DNA from: Phascolomyces articulosus
Lineage: Eukaryota; Mucoromycota; Mucoromycetes; Mucorales; Lichtheimiaceae
Length of the DNA stretch: 64,000 nucleotides
Direction: 5' to 3'
Assembly (NCBI GenBank): GCA_025677815.1
Contig: JAIXMP010000038.1
Coordinates: forward strand, 62,001 to 126,000
The position numbers and the translations under genes were made by a program. Shown one piece after another: positions 50,784 through 63,737 of the stretch (its first letter is position 1; every line of letters starts with the position of its first letter). Below the pieces are notes generated by a model that worked only from the letters and a program-made list of their open reading frames with translations, ran no database searches and had not been told where the DNA came from.

Positions 50784-53273
50784 ATGTATTCACCTACGTC
50801 ATCCATCAACGATATACAACAACATCAACAACAACGATCACCTACATCGAATGCAGCAGTACCACGACGTCGACTGTCTTCTGCACAAAAAAATCGACAT
50901 GATACGCATCATCAAAGTGTCATTAGTATGAGCAGTGTATCAAGTAAAGGAAGCAGTAATTATACACGATACCCAAGTGGTATGACGAATCTTACGGCTT
51001 TTTCATCTGAAACGTCACCTTCCTTATGTCTATCACCTTCTTCCTCTACACCAGCTACGACAGTATCTTATTCATCTCCTTATTCCAAAGACAATCGATT
51101 ATCCGAAGATCAATTTGATATTATCAATAGTTTAGAATATGATGATGTAGACGATGCATTGATCGGTAAAGAAACACAACATATACACAGAATGATCACC
51201 ATTCATTGAAATACGAAAAAGCAAGCTGCAGTAGAACATTTCATCGTGTAACCTTCTTTTTCTTTCCATTATTTTTTTTTTTATCTTTTTTAGACCACGA
51301 ATTGATTCATCGAAATCGTGAAGCGTTAGTCCAACAACTTTATAATTCTGAAACAGCGTATCTTGAATCACTTCATTTAGTTACCAATGTTTTTTTACAA
51401 CCATTACGCAAAGATGCAAAATCTTCTTCTTTTGCATTTCTTGGCATGAAAAAAATGGTGTGTACTGAACGAGAAACTCGTTGGTTATTTGGTAACTTTG
51501 ATGAAATATTTCAAACACATCGTGATATTTTATCTCATCTTGAACGAAGGTAAAGAAATGACTAACCATTTCCCTAATTTATACAAGTTAGCGTTCCAAC
51601 CCGGGATTTTTTTCTAATTTTATTAATTTTTTTTTATATTTATCCAATTTCTTCCTTTCCCGACTGATTTTTCCCATTGACGTTTTATTTTTTGCTCTAT
51701 ATTCTTTTAGATTACGGATTTGGGGTCCAACACAAATTATTTCGGATGTTTTTAATGCTTGGGTAAAAATAATTCTTTTTTGTGTGATATGATCAGTTAT
51801 ATATGTATATATGAACTAAATGAATTGCATTTATAAAGTTTCCAATGTTACATGTGTATCAAGCCTATCTTGATAATTATGATGTGGCTGTTACTACCTA
51901 TGAACGTTTAACTCGATATCAACCTTTTAAAAAGTTTATTGATGTAAGTAGTTTATATATAAATTTTTCCCGCCTTCCATCGCTTTCTCTCTCCCCCTTC
52001 TATTAGTTTGGGGGAGAGGGTGACCCAGGCCTTCTTCATTTGATATATATATATATATATTGATGTGTCGATCATTCTCAATCGAAAAATTGAGATAGCT
52101 TGTATCGATTGAATTGAGCGGAGAGAGAGTTTTGAGAGGAGAGACTTGACCTATAAGAACACATTCTATAATTGAATCAACAAAAAACACACGCACTAAA
52201 GACTAATTTATATATATATATATATATCTCATAGTCAGCTCACAAGGACCCATCCCTCAAAGGTGCTACGTTATTATCGTTGTTACAAATCCCTGCAGGT
52301 TGTATCAATCGATATGCTCAACTCATTGGTAAATTAGCTGATGTAACAACACCTATGCATCCAGATTATATGGGGTTACAAACATGTAAACAACGTATTA
52401 TGGCGTTAGCCACTGAAATTAAATTAAAGTAAGTTTAGTTTTTCTAACATTTTAATTATGCTCTAGATAAAACTAATAGACCAATAACACAATTTTTATA
52501 GAGTGGATGACGCTGATAATGTTGATCAAGTATTGATGATTCATCAAGCCTTAGTAGGAGCCCCTTTTGGTGTCAAAGCACAACGACGACTTGTCCTCCA
52601 AGGTCAACTTTCTCGTGTCGTTGTCAATTCACGATCCACGGGTGAAGAACGTACCTACTTTTTATTTTCAGATCTACTCGCCTTTGTTCGTCCCAAACAA
52701 GATGGTAAACGTACCATTTTACAATACAAAGGACATATTACATTAGAACGTGCACGTGTTCGTGGATTGACAACCGATGAAGCGGGAGGTCAAGAACATT
52801 GTATTGAAATTGTATCCTCTTTTCAAGGAGTGGATACATTAAATACTACTTATATGGGTGCTCCTACCACACATGTTCTTTGTTGCAATAGTAAAGAAGA
52901 ACAAGAAGAATGGCTAAAACAGTTAGATTTAGTAATTACACTCTTAGATCGTGCCACAGCTAGAGCAAAGAATAGTAAGTTTAGAAATAGGTCGATTGGA
53001 TCGATTGATTGATTTAATTTTGTTGGGATTTTTTTTTTTTGAAAGGACAAAGGAAAATACCATTTCTTTGGAAAATATACAAACTTAATTTTTTTTTTAT
53101 TAGTGGCGGCTAATCGACGCATGCAACAGAATCGATCAATGGCATCCGAAACTTCCCTACGACGATTTGGCGGTGGTTCGAGAGCTTCAAGCCATTCTTC
53201 AGGTGGGAGTACAAATGGTAGCAGTAGTACGACATCCAGACCTGGTCCCTCTTCACCTTCTCCCAGACGTTAA
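50784..53273 (+). CDS. Rho guanine-nucleotide exchange factor (DH-PH)
   Basis: Seven exons: 50784-51165, 51294-51549, 51711-51762, 51839-51943, 52235-52428, 52502-52974, 53104-53273; 1632 nt, 543 aa. Residues 1-127 are disordered, with Gln, Ser and basic PRRRLSS. The DH (RhoGEF) domain spans about 133-335: NREALVQQLYNSETAYLESL is the CR1 helix, RWLFGNFDEIFQTHRDIL is the CR2-like part, and LLSLLQIPAGCINRYAQLIGKL is the CR3 helix that contacts the GTPase. The PH domain follows at about 350-485, with RRLVLQGQLSRV, ERTYFLFSDLLAFV and EEQEEWLKQLDLVI. The C-terminus is Ser/Gly/Arg-rich. It should load GTP on a Rho, Rac or Cdc42 protein at the membrane and so affect polarity and wall growth; which GTPase cannot be read. 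Confidence 0.92.
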
Positions 53274-55627
53274 AAAACAAAAAGCACACATTTTTATATA
53301 CATTACATTATTTTACATGGCATCATATTATATATTTTCACAATTTTTTTTATTGAAATTGGAAAATGGATACCCTTCTTCAGAACCCAAAAAAAAAAAC
53401 CAAAAATCTATCATCATTTCTTCCAGATCATCATCATATTATTTGCATCTATTTTATATCAGCATATTTTCTATATCCATTTTTACTCCCATTATATAAT
53501 TATTAGTGATTATTAGTATTTTTAGTTATTTGTACATTATTTTTTTTTTACGCTACTGGAATATTTCTGTAAAATAAGATATATTTTTTTTTTCATTAGA
53601 AAAAAAAAAAACAATTCGTGTAACAAAAAAATTACCAATGCATTGGGTTATTTCTTTGCGCTATTTTTTTTTAATAGTAAAAAAGTAGTGTCAATTTTTT
53701 TTTGTTCATCCGCTTATAAACTTTCCCATGTTTGGGTAACACTAATACACAACTTTTTTTTTCTTATCGTTATTTATAATTTATTAGTTGGTGTCAGTGT
53801 AATTTTTCATGTAAGGGTTGTGTTTCAATGGATGGCATCATTATTATCATTATCATAAGAAAAAAGTGAGGATGACAATGGAATAATAAGAAGTTATGAA
53901 AAAAAGTCTCTCTTTTTCTCCAAGATATTACGGCCGTTTCGCCACGTGTCATAGGTAGTTTCATATTGTTGGTGCTAATCATCTATAATCATAATAATAC
54001 TAATAATGAAACAAGATAATGTGGGATCAACAATGAATAAATGCTAATGATGTATAACATATAGGATGGTTTTAATCTATAACGTACAACCTTCTCTTTA
54101 TTCGCGCGCGCGCCATCCGTCCACAAATTCTCTGTTTTTTTTCCCAGGACTAAAAGAATATCCATTCATTCAAATGATAGTCATCAAAACTCGATATTAA
54201 AAAAAAAGTTTAAAAATGTTCATATGAGAGTGTTGTTTTCTCAGGAAACAGGTAAAGAAAAACCCTGTTTGTTTGTTTGTTTTTTTGAACACGTTATTTT
54301 AATATATATATACAAAATGTTGACATTTAAAAAGAAAAAACAAGGTGATTTTTTTTTATTCTTCTCCTGTAGAATCCAACTGTATAAAACTGATTACCTA
54401 AAATATTCTAATCGAAAAAACGCCCCCATTTTTTTTTTTTTTTTTTTTGGATTACACTAATTTTACCTTTTGGTTTTTGGTTTCACTAAATAAAATGGTG
54501 CTTGCAGGGAAGCCTTTTTTGACTGCACTTCATCAAATAGATCATCACTTCCATCGTTTCCATCCAAAAACACTATACTTGTTCATAAGAAATAGAACAT
54601 GTGTTACCTACCAGTATATATATATGTATATATTATGGCGTTGAACGTTTCATCTAATAATAAAGAAAGACAAACAAGGTTACTTTATGATAAGGATATT
54701 ATATAAAATGGAGGGAAAAAAGATATGTATAATATAATATATATAGAATGAAACTTTTATTAGACGCTCATTCTATACATAACTGATTTATTTCAAAATA
54801 TGATATAGAGTATATATAAATTACCCGTTTGATGGAAGGAAGAAAACGGATCATATTGTACAAAACCCAGTAATATGGATATTTGGTGTTCCATATTTTC
54901 TTTTGAAACATCATCGTTGTACTATGTATTCGTGATGTATAATATGAGAAAGAAGGACCCTTGCTAAACTTGTGAAATCAATTCAACATTCTAAGCTTTC
55001 TTTTTCTATAAATTAAAGGGTTTTATAGAACAAGCAAAAGGTGTAGTGTGTTGTATAACAATTTAACTAATAACTATTAATTGAAAACTTACAGTGTCAA
55101 GTAGATATATATCACATATAAATTGCGTAAATATTTGGAAGCAATAACTGTAAACATTACGTCGTTTGTACAGAATTATTTTGTCATTATAGTAGCAAGA
55201 TGACATGACACTGCCCTGGTTTTTAACATGGCAACTATAATTACTTTTTTCAATAAAGATGGACGGAATTAAGGAGAAATTTCTTTACGTTAGATTATCA
55301 AAATGCATATGTAAAAAGTTTTTTTAAGGTCTTTTTTTTTTTTTTTTAAAAAAAAAAGCCAGCAGCAGCCTTTCTCTTTGTTATTAATAGTAATCATGAT
55401 GGTGACTGTAAGAATGATCCAGCAGAAAGTATATACTATGACCATTCAATGTCAACCCGAAGAAGAATCTGTGATTAGAGTATACATTCTATTCTTCTTT
55501 TTTTTTTGCTGGCCATCATTATTTATATCATTCAACATGAATAACACATAGAAATTACATTGGATGACTGTATATGATTTACACTTATAAATAAAGTTTG
55601 TGCGTTGTATGCTATTTTTTTCCTGCC

Positions 55628-55656
<29 letters not shown>
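55628..55656. repeat. poly(A) run of about 29 nt
   Basis: Uninterrupted A tract on the plus strand in intergenic DNA. No flanking duplication was recognised. Confidence 0.9.
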
Positions 55657-55658
<2 letters not shown>

Positions 55659-56705
55659 AGAGTGTAGAATTTTATTTTTTAAAAGGACAACTTGAGATCA
55701 CCACACTGCTACTACATCTACTAATAACTCTATCGGACAAGAATTGTATATGATATATACCACTAAGGAGAAATAAAAGAACCTTAATTAGGATATATTC
55801 TCCCTTTCTCTTTATGTTAGATTTTTATATAATGATAAAAGAGGGAGACATAATGTTTTTTTTTCATTCATCATTTTATCCTTCATTTACCTGTGGCGTC
55901 ATGTATTCTCCGTACCGCATCCTCGTGGATTATTTTTAAATGGATCTACAATATGATTGATATTAGTATTACAGCTTAGACCTAGTAATGGATGACTTAT
56001 ACAATAGGACCAGGTATCTTATTGTTGAGTGATCTCCTCAATTTTTTTTCTTGTCCCGCTCATCCTTAAAAAAGATTCAAAAGAAACCAATGTGCATATC
56101 GTTTATGTGGGGATGATGTATCTATTACTGTCACTACTACTACTACTACTTGTTGATAGAATGGGATTATACTTACAATGTATCTTTAAAAAATAGGAGA
56201 TACTTGCAGAATCATTTTTCCCTTCAAATTGTAAGAATCATGGCTTGTGATGTTCCTACTAGTGATAAATGTTAAAAAATCAATGGCTAATAATTATATA
56301 AGGATACATATTGATAATTGACTATATAGCGATTTATTTCCAATTTTTGTATAATTTATAAAACATTCTGTCTAGTGCTGAATATTACCATAGTAGAATC
56401 TTCATATAACGTTTTGTCGTTTATGTGAGAACAAGGAAAGCAGGGAAAATAATAGGAGAAGAGGTGCACTATCGCTATATGGGGGTAGAAAAAAAAAGCA
56501 AAAGAACCGCCTACTTAGCTAACCTATTCTACATTAATTTTACGTTTACTAAAAATTGTTCATCTATAAAGCTACTCTCTCTGTCTCCCTTTTACTTTTT
56601 ACCTTTCTCAATTGTTGTTATCGAGTACATACACAAGAAAAAGGGTAGAGGTAACCCTTATTGAACTCTAAAAAAAACAAGATATTTTTGTTCCTATTTT
56701 CAAGG

Positions 56706-56712
56706 TATAAAA
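56706..56712 (+). promoter_or_regulatory. TATA box of the small secreted protein gene
   Basis: TATAAAA lies 82-88 nt before the ATG at 56794, the classical distance for a short leader. The stretch between them is C/T/A-rich (CTACTAG, CTTCATTC). Together they make a strong promoter candidate. Confidence 0.6.
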
Positions 56713-56793
56713 GATGGACCATTTTCTTGATCTACTAGTTTCTTTACTTCATTCTATACAACCAAAAAACTAAAAAGACTTTTATATTTTATT

Positions 56794-57192
56794 ATGCGTA
56801 CTGTTGGATTGGCTTTTGCTGTTCTTATGACTATTTCCGCGATGGTAAGCGCTGCTCCCGCTTCCAATCAAGGTGATTCATTGTATCCAAGAGAATTTGC
56901 TGCTCCCGCTTCCAATCAAGGTGGTTTATTGCTTCCAAGAGATGATGCTGCTACCAATCCAGTATCTACTATTGCTGAAGGTGCTACAAAAATGAATGTG
57001 GGTTCTTTGACATCCGTTCTAGGTCCAAAGAGTGAAGCAGCCGCAGCCGCAGATACTAAAGAAAAACCTACAAAAGCAAACAAATGTGGAGGTAGTGGAC
57101 CTGGACTAACTGATGGTGATGAATGCGATGAACATTTGCAGGATAAATTGAGAGAAACCAAATCGACTCCATCCTCTGGTAGCGGCAACTAG
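56794..57192 (+). CDS. small secreted protein with tandem AAPASNQG repeat
   Basis: Intronless, 132 aa. Residues 1-20 form a clear signal peptide (basic MRT, hydrophobic GLAFAVLMTISAMVSA, Ala cleavage site). The mature part begins with two copies of a 15-residue unit: AAPASNQGDSLYPRE and AAPASNQGGLLLPRD. Next are an Ala/Lys-rich stretch (KSEAAAAADTKEKPTK) and a C-terminus with two Cys (NKCGGSGP and DECDEH), which could pair. No enzyme motif is present. It resembles small cell-wall or effector-like secreted proteins of fungi; its function is unknown. A good TATA box and leader support expression. Codon use is less AT-biased than in surrounding spurious ORFs. Confidence 0.8.
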   Translation: MRTVGLAFAVLMTISAMVSAAPASNQGDSLYPREFAAPASNQGGLLLPRDDAATNPVSTIAEGATKMNVGSLTSVLGPKSEAAAAADTKEKPTKANKCGGSGPGLTDGDECDEHLQDKLRETKSTPSSGSGN

Positions 57193-57541
57193 ATTTTTTT
57201 TTACTTTGTTTTGTATTTCCTCATCTTACATGTTGCCTTCCCTCTTTATTGATACCAATCTATAATTATATATATATATAAGAAAACTTGTATTGGTTCC
57301 CTTTTATAAATATATTATGGTTTCCATCCCAATTTTTTTTACCTTATTTAATAAAAACTTATTTATTTTACACTAAAGATTAATAATCGACATTTTATGA
57401 TTTCGTACTAAATCATCATCCTTGTGCTTAAAGCTGCGCGCCACGAAATTTTGCGTCGCGTCAAAAAAAAGCCTATTTTTTTTTAATAACGCAAGTCCGA
57501 AACCCTTCTCTTTCTTTAATACCAAAAAAAAAAGTTGAATC
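57193..57541. other. spacer between secreted-protein gene and POB3
   Basis: A 349-nt AT-rich spacer with the 3' flank of the secreted-protein gene and the POB3 promoter. A GC-containing patch, AAGCTGCGCGCCACG, lies near 57430-57444. No other feature was found. Confidence 0.5.
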
Positions 57542-59916
57542 ATGTCTGAAAGACGATACACAGAATTCGATTCTATTCACTGTGGAGTCCAAGCAGATAA
57601 AGGTCGATTTCGTATAGCTCCCAATGGTATTGGTTGGAAAGCTGGTAGTGGAAAAACAACTGTCATTGGTGCCGATGATTTAAAAAAGTTATCATGGAAT
57701 CGCGGTGCCAGAGGAAACCAAATGCGTGTTTTACTCAAAGATAATACCATTTATAAATTCGATGGATTTAAATCTGATGTAAGTTGTTTTCTCTCCATGA
57801 TCTTTATTTGCTATCAAAATAAAAAGTTGTTTTTTCTCTCTCTTCCTCTTTTTTTTGACAAAAAGAAATAACGTTCAATGAATGCATAATCGGATCATGT
57901 AGGATTTTGAAGAAGCCAAAGATGCCATCAAAATGTATTATAAAATTCAATTGGAACAAAAAGAATTAAGTGTAAGAGGATGGAACTGGGGAAAGACTGA
58001 TTTCCAAGGTAAATTATCAAAACATGGAGGATCATTACATGGAGGATCAATGAATGAATGGGCTTGTCTTTTTTTTAATATACAAGTAAACTCAATCTTT
58101 CTTTTTCTTCCTTTAGGATCCAACTTGATCTTTAATGTGGCAAATAAACCCATGTTTGAATTACCACTTGGTCAAGCCATTGGTACCAATAAACCTGGTA
58201 AAAACGAAGTAGCTATCAATTTCGTGGATCCTGGACAACCTGTACCGGATGGTGTGAACCCAAAAGAAGTGGACGAATTAATGGATGTCACTTTTTATGT
58301 TCCTGGCACTGTCGCAAAAGAATCTGAAAATAAAGATAATGATGAAGAAGACGAAGAAGTCAATGCTGATATGGTAAAATCATATGATAAACTGGTTTTT
58401 AGTAATTCTATGTAAGAGAAATAACTCTCCTATTGACTATCTTGTACTTTTTTTTCTAGGTATTCTATGAAAATGTCAAATCAAAGCTAGAGTTCAGCCA
58501 AATGACAACCGAAAACATTGTTCAATTCCAAGAAGTGTTGTGTTTGACCCCACGGTAAGAGGAGAAGAGATGTATATGAAATGATTTAGGTTTTTTTTTT
58601 TTTGCTAAAAACATAAAAAAAATGGTGTATTTCTTTAGTGGTCGTTACAATATCGATATGTACCAAGACTTTTTACGTTTGCGTGGTAAAACTTATGATT
58701 ACAAGATTCTTTATTCAAATATCATCAAGCTTTTCTTATTATTAAAGCCTGATGAAATGCATGTTATGTTTGTGGTAAATAAGAAATTTGGTGGGGGGGG
58801 AATTTTTTTTTTTGGTTATCAGTGTTGTTCACCATGGATATCATGTTTATCTTTCATAGATTGGATTGGATCCTCCATTACGTCAAGGTCAAACAAAATA
58901 CCCATTCTTGGTATTCCAATTTGTTCGTGAAGACGAAATTGATGTCGAATTAAATTTGGATGAGTACGTTTTTTTTCTTGTTTCCATTCAATTGCGAGGA
59001 GGGTGGAATTGTCAATATATAAAATACTAATATGATCCATCCTATTTAGAGCTACTTTGGCAGATAAATATGAAAATAAATTACACAAGCATTATGATGC
59101 ACCTACTTATGAAGTAGTTAGCACCATTTTCCGATCTCTTACAAACCGAAAGGTGACTGTACCTGGTTCTTATAGAAGGTAAACTTAGATATAATCAAAA
59201 ATTGGTTTAGGGAAAGGAATTTGAGGATTTGTTACCCATAAAAGAAAATTACACTCATCCATTTTTTTCGTTCTTTAGTCACCATGGTGCACACGCACTG
59301 AAATGTTCCATGAAAGCAAACGAAGGTTATCTTTACCCACTCGAAAAAAGCTTTTTATTTATTCCCAAACCACCTACCTTTATTCCTCATAATGAAATTG
59401 GTGTTGTTACCTTTTCGCGTGTGGATACCACTTCCACGGGTAGTTCCAGAACATTTGATATGAAATTCAATATGAAGGGAGGAAATGATATTCAATTCTC
59501 AAGTATCAATCGTGAAGAGTATGCCAATATCGAAGATTTCTTGAGACAAAAGAGAATCAAGGTCAAGAGTGTCAAGAATGAAGAAACCATTGTTAGTTAT
59601 GCAGAGTTGGATGATGAAGATGAAGATGTTGATGATGAAGAGGATGGTGACTTTGGTAATGGAAGAAAGAAACGACGAACAGAACCTGCTGCTGGTACTA
59701 TGATTGATGATGAAGATTCTGAGAGTCGTAAGTTTTTTTTTTCATCCATAGGATTTGAGATGAAGCACGGAAATTTTTTTTTAGCTGTAATTAATTACTT
59801 TGTTTTTTATTTCAATAGCTGACGAGGACTTTGCACCTGATGAAAGTGGTAGTGAAGTTGCTGAAGAATATGATTCTGAAGTAGAAGGTTCTTATGATGA
59901 ATCTGAGAATGACTAA
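57542..59916 (+). CDS. POB3: FACT complex subunit Pob3 (SSRP1 homologue)
   Basis: Nine exons: 57542-57778, 57903-58008, 58117-58373, 58460-58554, 58639-58774, 58860-58963, 59050-59178, 59279-59727, 59819-59916; 1611 nt, 536 aa (yeast Pob3 is 552). The N-terminal SSRP1 dimerisation domain starts with [19 protein letters not shown] and includes the conserved WNWG. The middle holds the tandem PH domains: [14 protein letters not shown] and [17 protein letters not shown], then [20 protein letters not shown]. Further on, [20 protein letters not shown] is the second PH end. A long acidic tail closes the protein. No HMG box is present, as expected for fungal Pob3. With Spt16 it forms FACT, the nuclear histone chaperone for transcription and replication. 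The gene lies about 1 kb upstream of EPL1 on the same strand. Confidence 0.95.
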
Positions 59917-60872
59917 ACGAACCTATCAAGAAGAAGAATATATCGTTTTTTTTTTAAAAAAAGAAACTACTTTGTATATAAATATATATTAAACTATCAT
60001 TTTTATAGCTTTCTCTTTTATTTTCATTTAAAATATGATGTTGATAATGATGGTGATATTACTATGAATTTATTGAAATATAATAAAAGATATTCATCAT
60101 TTACAATGAAATATAACTTACACTCTCCTTGGCTGTAGTTTAGTACCAAAATGAAGATATGGCATAAATCTCTCCTTTCCTTTTGAATATACTTCTACTA
60201 TATATAATATTTCTTTAAACCTTTCCCCCTCCCCCTTATATATATTATGATCAGCTGAGAGAAAGATAGATGTGAATATAAATATATATGCGTGTGTGAA
60301 TGTATGTGTGATACTAGTGATACTAGTAGTATAGTATTTTATTATACACACAAAAAAAAAACTTATCCCTTTCCTCCTTATAAATCTAAGCCGGTATTCA
60401 AAAATCACAAAAAAATTCGTCACCGCCTTTGTTTTTTTTTGGGTGAGAAAAAGGATTCAAGATTGCAAAAAAAGAACCTTGGCTCATCTGAAAAAAAAGA
60501 AAAACAATACTTGTTTATTATAACAAAAAGAAATAACTTCTTTTTTTTAAACCAAACTTCATTCGTAAGCTATTCTTTATTATTCCTTTTTCTTTTAAAA
60601 AAATTATTTACAATTGGGTATAAAAAAAAGTAAGCCAGGAAGGAGTGGAGGAGGGGGGGTGTTTGTCTTACGATTCACTTTTTATTTTGAAAAAAAAAGT
60701 TTTTCTTTTTTTCTTTATATTATTTTTTATTCATCTCTTTTTTTTTAATCTTTTATTTTATATATAACAAATATCTTCTTTTTTTTTTCTTTTTTTAAAG
60801 ACAAACAACAACGCACTCTTTCTTTGGTATATATAATAAAAACTCTTTTGGGGGAAAAAAGAGTTTTAAGTC
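59917..60872. other. intergenic spacer between POB3 and EPL1
   Basis: A 956-nt AT- and CT-rich spacer with the POB3 3' end (AATATATATTAAA near 59980) and the EPL1 promoter. ORFs on both strands here are Phe/Lys-rich artefacts. Confidence 0.5.
60829..60840 (+). promoter_or_regulatory. TATA-like element before EPL1
   Basis: ATATATAATAAA lies 33-44 nt before the ATG at 60873. The distance is short for a TATA box plus leader, so the element could also be part of the leader itself. Confidence 0.3.
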
Positions 60873-63737
60873 ATGACAAACCAGATGGTGCCTCGTTTTA
60901 GAGTGAAAAAAATATCCTATAAAAATCCTTTACAAATATACAAGGCATCTGAACAACCAGATATCCTCAAAGACGCAGTCGATGTACCACAGACTGCTGC
61001 CAATATAGAAACAGGTGTTGAGAAGGAGGAAGAGGACGAGGTAATATTAAACGTTCTCTATTTTGATTGGTGCTTGGCATACATTATTCTCCATTTGTTG
61101 CTGCGGTTTCTCTTATTTTGGGGGAGAGAGGGGAAAGGGGAGAAAGGGGAAAGAGTGGGAAGGGGCAAGAGTTTTATTATATGATGATTGTTATTATAGA
61201 ATAAGGGTGGTTTGTAAAGGGATTAAGCATAGAGATTACTTTAAATTGGTAATGATAATGATGCCTTGCATGATTATTAAAAAAAAGACAACTTAATATA
61301 TGTAATTTTATATAGTATGATTTGCAAGCTGTATTGTCAGAGGCAAAAAATGCCGTCAAGACCGGTCAGGAGGTCCAAAGTTATATCCCCATTCCAGATG
61401 CATCCAGTGTTATCTCTGAAAAACAATTCCAACACATGTATCGAAAAAGATTCAAAGAACCTACAAATTTGATTCGTTTCTCCATGACAGTAGAAGACTC
61501 ATTAACAGGTGCTCAATATTATATGGATGAGCAAGATGTGGAATTTGTCGATAAATATAACAAGGATCATCCTTCTGTCATGATAACAGAAGATACATTT
61601 GAAGATATCATGTATCAAATTGAATCTGTTGTGAATACACAATTACCTCATCTTAGTCTGGTAAGTATTTTTTTTAAAAGAAAACAGAACAAATCATCTA
61701 GGATGAATGATTGAAGTATGGTAAGAAAGAAAAAGTATACTTATCCATTGATACCCTTTTTTTTAAAAACTATATAAAATAAATAAAAAAATAAAAGGAT
61801 TCAACCAATACACCCCAACCCAACACGTTATTAGACATGTTACCTGAAAGTTATCGAACCAGTCGGTATAACATGATGGTTCTTTTGACTTATTGGCGTT
61901 CAAGAAGATTAAAACGAGATGGCAAACCTATTATACCCCAATTACGATATGAAGATACCTTAAAAAATGAAATCGACCCATATGTCTGTTTCCGTCGTCG
62001 TGAAACCAAACCTGTACGAAAAACTCGACGTACAGACCAACAATCACTTGAACGACTGCGGAAATTACGCAATGAAATGGAAAAGGCTCGAAACTTGTTT
62101 GAAATGGTGTTACGTCGTGAAAAACTGCGAAAAGAAACATTAGTACAAGAACATCATGTCTTTGAAAAACGTTGTGATATTCGTGCCTTTCAAAAAATCT
62201 TGGATATTAAGGATGAAGATGCTTTATTACCTATTTCAAAGAAGAAACGTAAAATATCAACGGATACAGGTTCATCGTATGTTTTATTCATTTTTTTTTA
62301 TCAAGAGAGAAAAAAAATGATAGTGTCAGTTTTTCTTACCTTGTTCATCTTTTTTTTAAAAAAAAAAATAGAACAACTATCAAGATCCCTCGAAGTTTAT
62401 TACGACAAAATGGTGGAGATGCTTTGGATCGTCATGAAAAATCACCAATGCAACTGGCTCTTGAATCTGAACTTGCTAAAAAGCGAGAAGAAGATGCTCC
62501 CTATGATGATATTACAGAAGTGAGTTCTCTTCATTGTTTAACAGTAATGATAATAATGTACTCATGTGTTACTATTTTTATTTTTTTTAGTGTCCATATC
62601 AGCCATTTCCCATGGACTTACCAATGCAATTCTTTCAAGTTCTTCCCACACCATCTCCCAATACTCCACAACCACATACTCGACAGTTTCGAAAACGTAT
62701 TGGTCGTGGTGGTAGAGTGTTTATTGATCGTATTGGACATCGTACACCTTCATTATCGCCAGATAGATACATGTTCGATGATGATCATACAGAAATGGAT
62801 GAAGTGATAGAAATAGACGAAACAGATGATAAGTAAGTTTTACATGATATAAAATAAGATAAAAAGAGAAAGAAGAGAAAGAAACAAAAAAAATAATCTC
62901 CTTCCCTCCACTTCCCCCTTTAGCCTTGTTATTTTTTTTTCTACCCCTTCTCTTTCTCAGCCCATTTTTTTGGTGATTTACTTACTATATAAATTATATA
63001 CATATAAAATGGATATAGGTTTTTGCGCCACCGTGCTCAACTACTCTCCACGGAGGAGCTCCGAAGCTTCGTATTGGATATTCCTTCAAAACAACAAGGC
63101 TCTTCTCCTATGACTTCTTCTGGTCCTGGTCCAAGTGGATCTTTATCTATCGCTACATCCTCGTTATCATCTTCGTCGTCTAGTGTTTCAGCAGCCGTAT
63201 CACCACAAACACCTCGTTCAAATAATAATAATAATAAACAGGTGTCTTCCCAAGAAAATCTGAATAGTAATAATGCGGGTGCTGCTCCCAATGGTAATGT
63301 GGCATCGTCCATTGTGAAGAGACAAAATAGTCGACAACGCAAGACACCTCAACAAGCATCCGAAGAAATGGCCAAGGGATTGCTTGCTGCCAATATTACT
63401 GCAGTGGTGAATAAAGCCAATCAATTGCAACAAACACCATTACAAGCGCAACAACAATCCAAGAATCTTTATGGTAAAATGAGAGAAAAAAAAAATAGGA
63501 GAGAAGGAAGGGGAGATATAAAATAGACTATTAGTAAAGAAAAAAAAAAAGGCTGATAAATTTTTTTTTTTTGTCATCACCCCGAACTTTTTTTTAGATG
63601 CTTCATCTTCACCTTTATTACAACAACCTACACCACCGCCTCAAAAATCATCATCTTCACCTTCTCCTCAACTTTCGCAACGCTACATGACTCAACAACA
63701 ACAACAACAACAGCAGCAACAGCAACATGTATCTTAA
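60873..63737 (+). CDS. EPL1: Enhancer of polycomb-like protein Epl1 (NuA4 subunit)
   Basis: Seven exons: 60873-61040, 61316-61660, 61798-62276, 62372-62519, 62591-62832, 63019-63473, 63598-63737; 1977 nt, 658 aa. The EPL1 domain fills the N-terminal half: RFRVKKISYKNPLQIYK at the start, IPIPDASSVISEKQFQHMY, then YYMDEQDVEFVDKYN and TEDTFEDIMYQIE. Further on come DPYVCFRRRETKPVRKTRRTD and RNLFEMVLRREKLRKE, both typical of enhancer-of-polycomb proteins. The C-terminal half has an arginine-rich patch (FRKRIGRGGRVFIDR), then Ser/Asn-rich low complexity and a final Q run. Epl1 joins Esa1 and Yng2 in piccolo NuA4, which acetylates histone H4 and H2A in nucleosomes. All splice phases agree; one donor is GTGAGT, the others GTAAxx or similar. 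Confidence 0.94.

Larger units (their letters stand above)
53274..56793. other. 3.5-kb intergenic region, no supported gene
   Basis: AT-rich with long T runs, a short CG repeat (54103-54113) and a poly(A) run of about 29 nt at 55628-55656. Reading frames are short and low-complexity. The final 100 nt carry the promoter of the small secreted protein. Confidence 0.4.
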
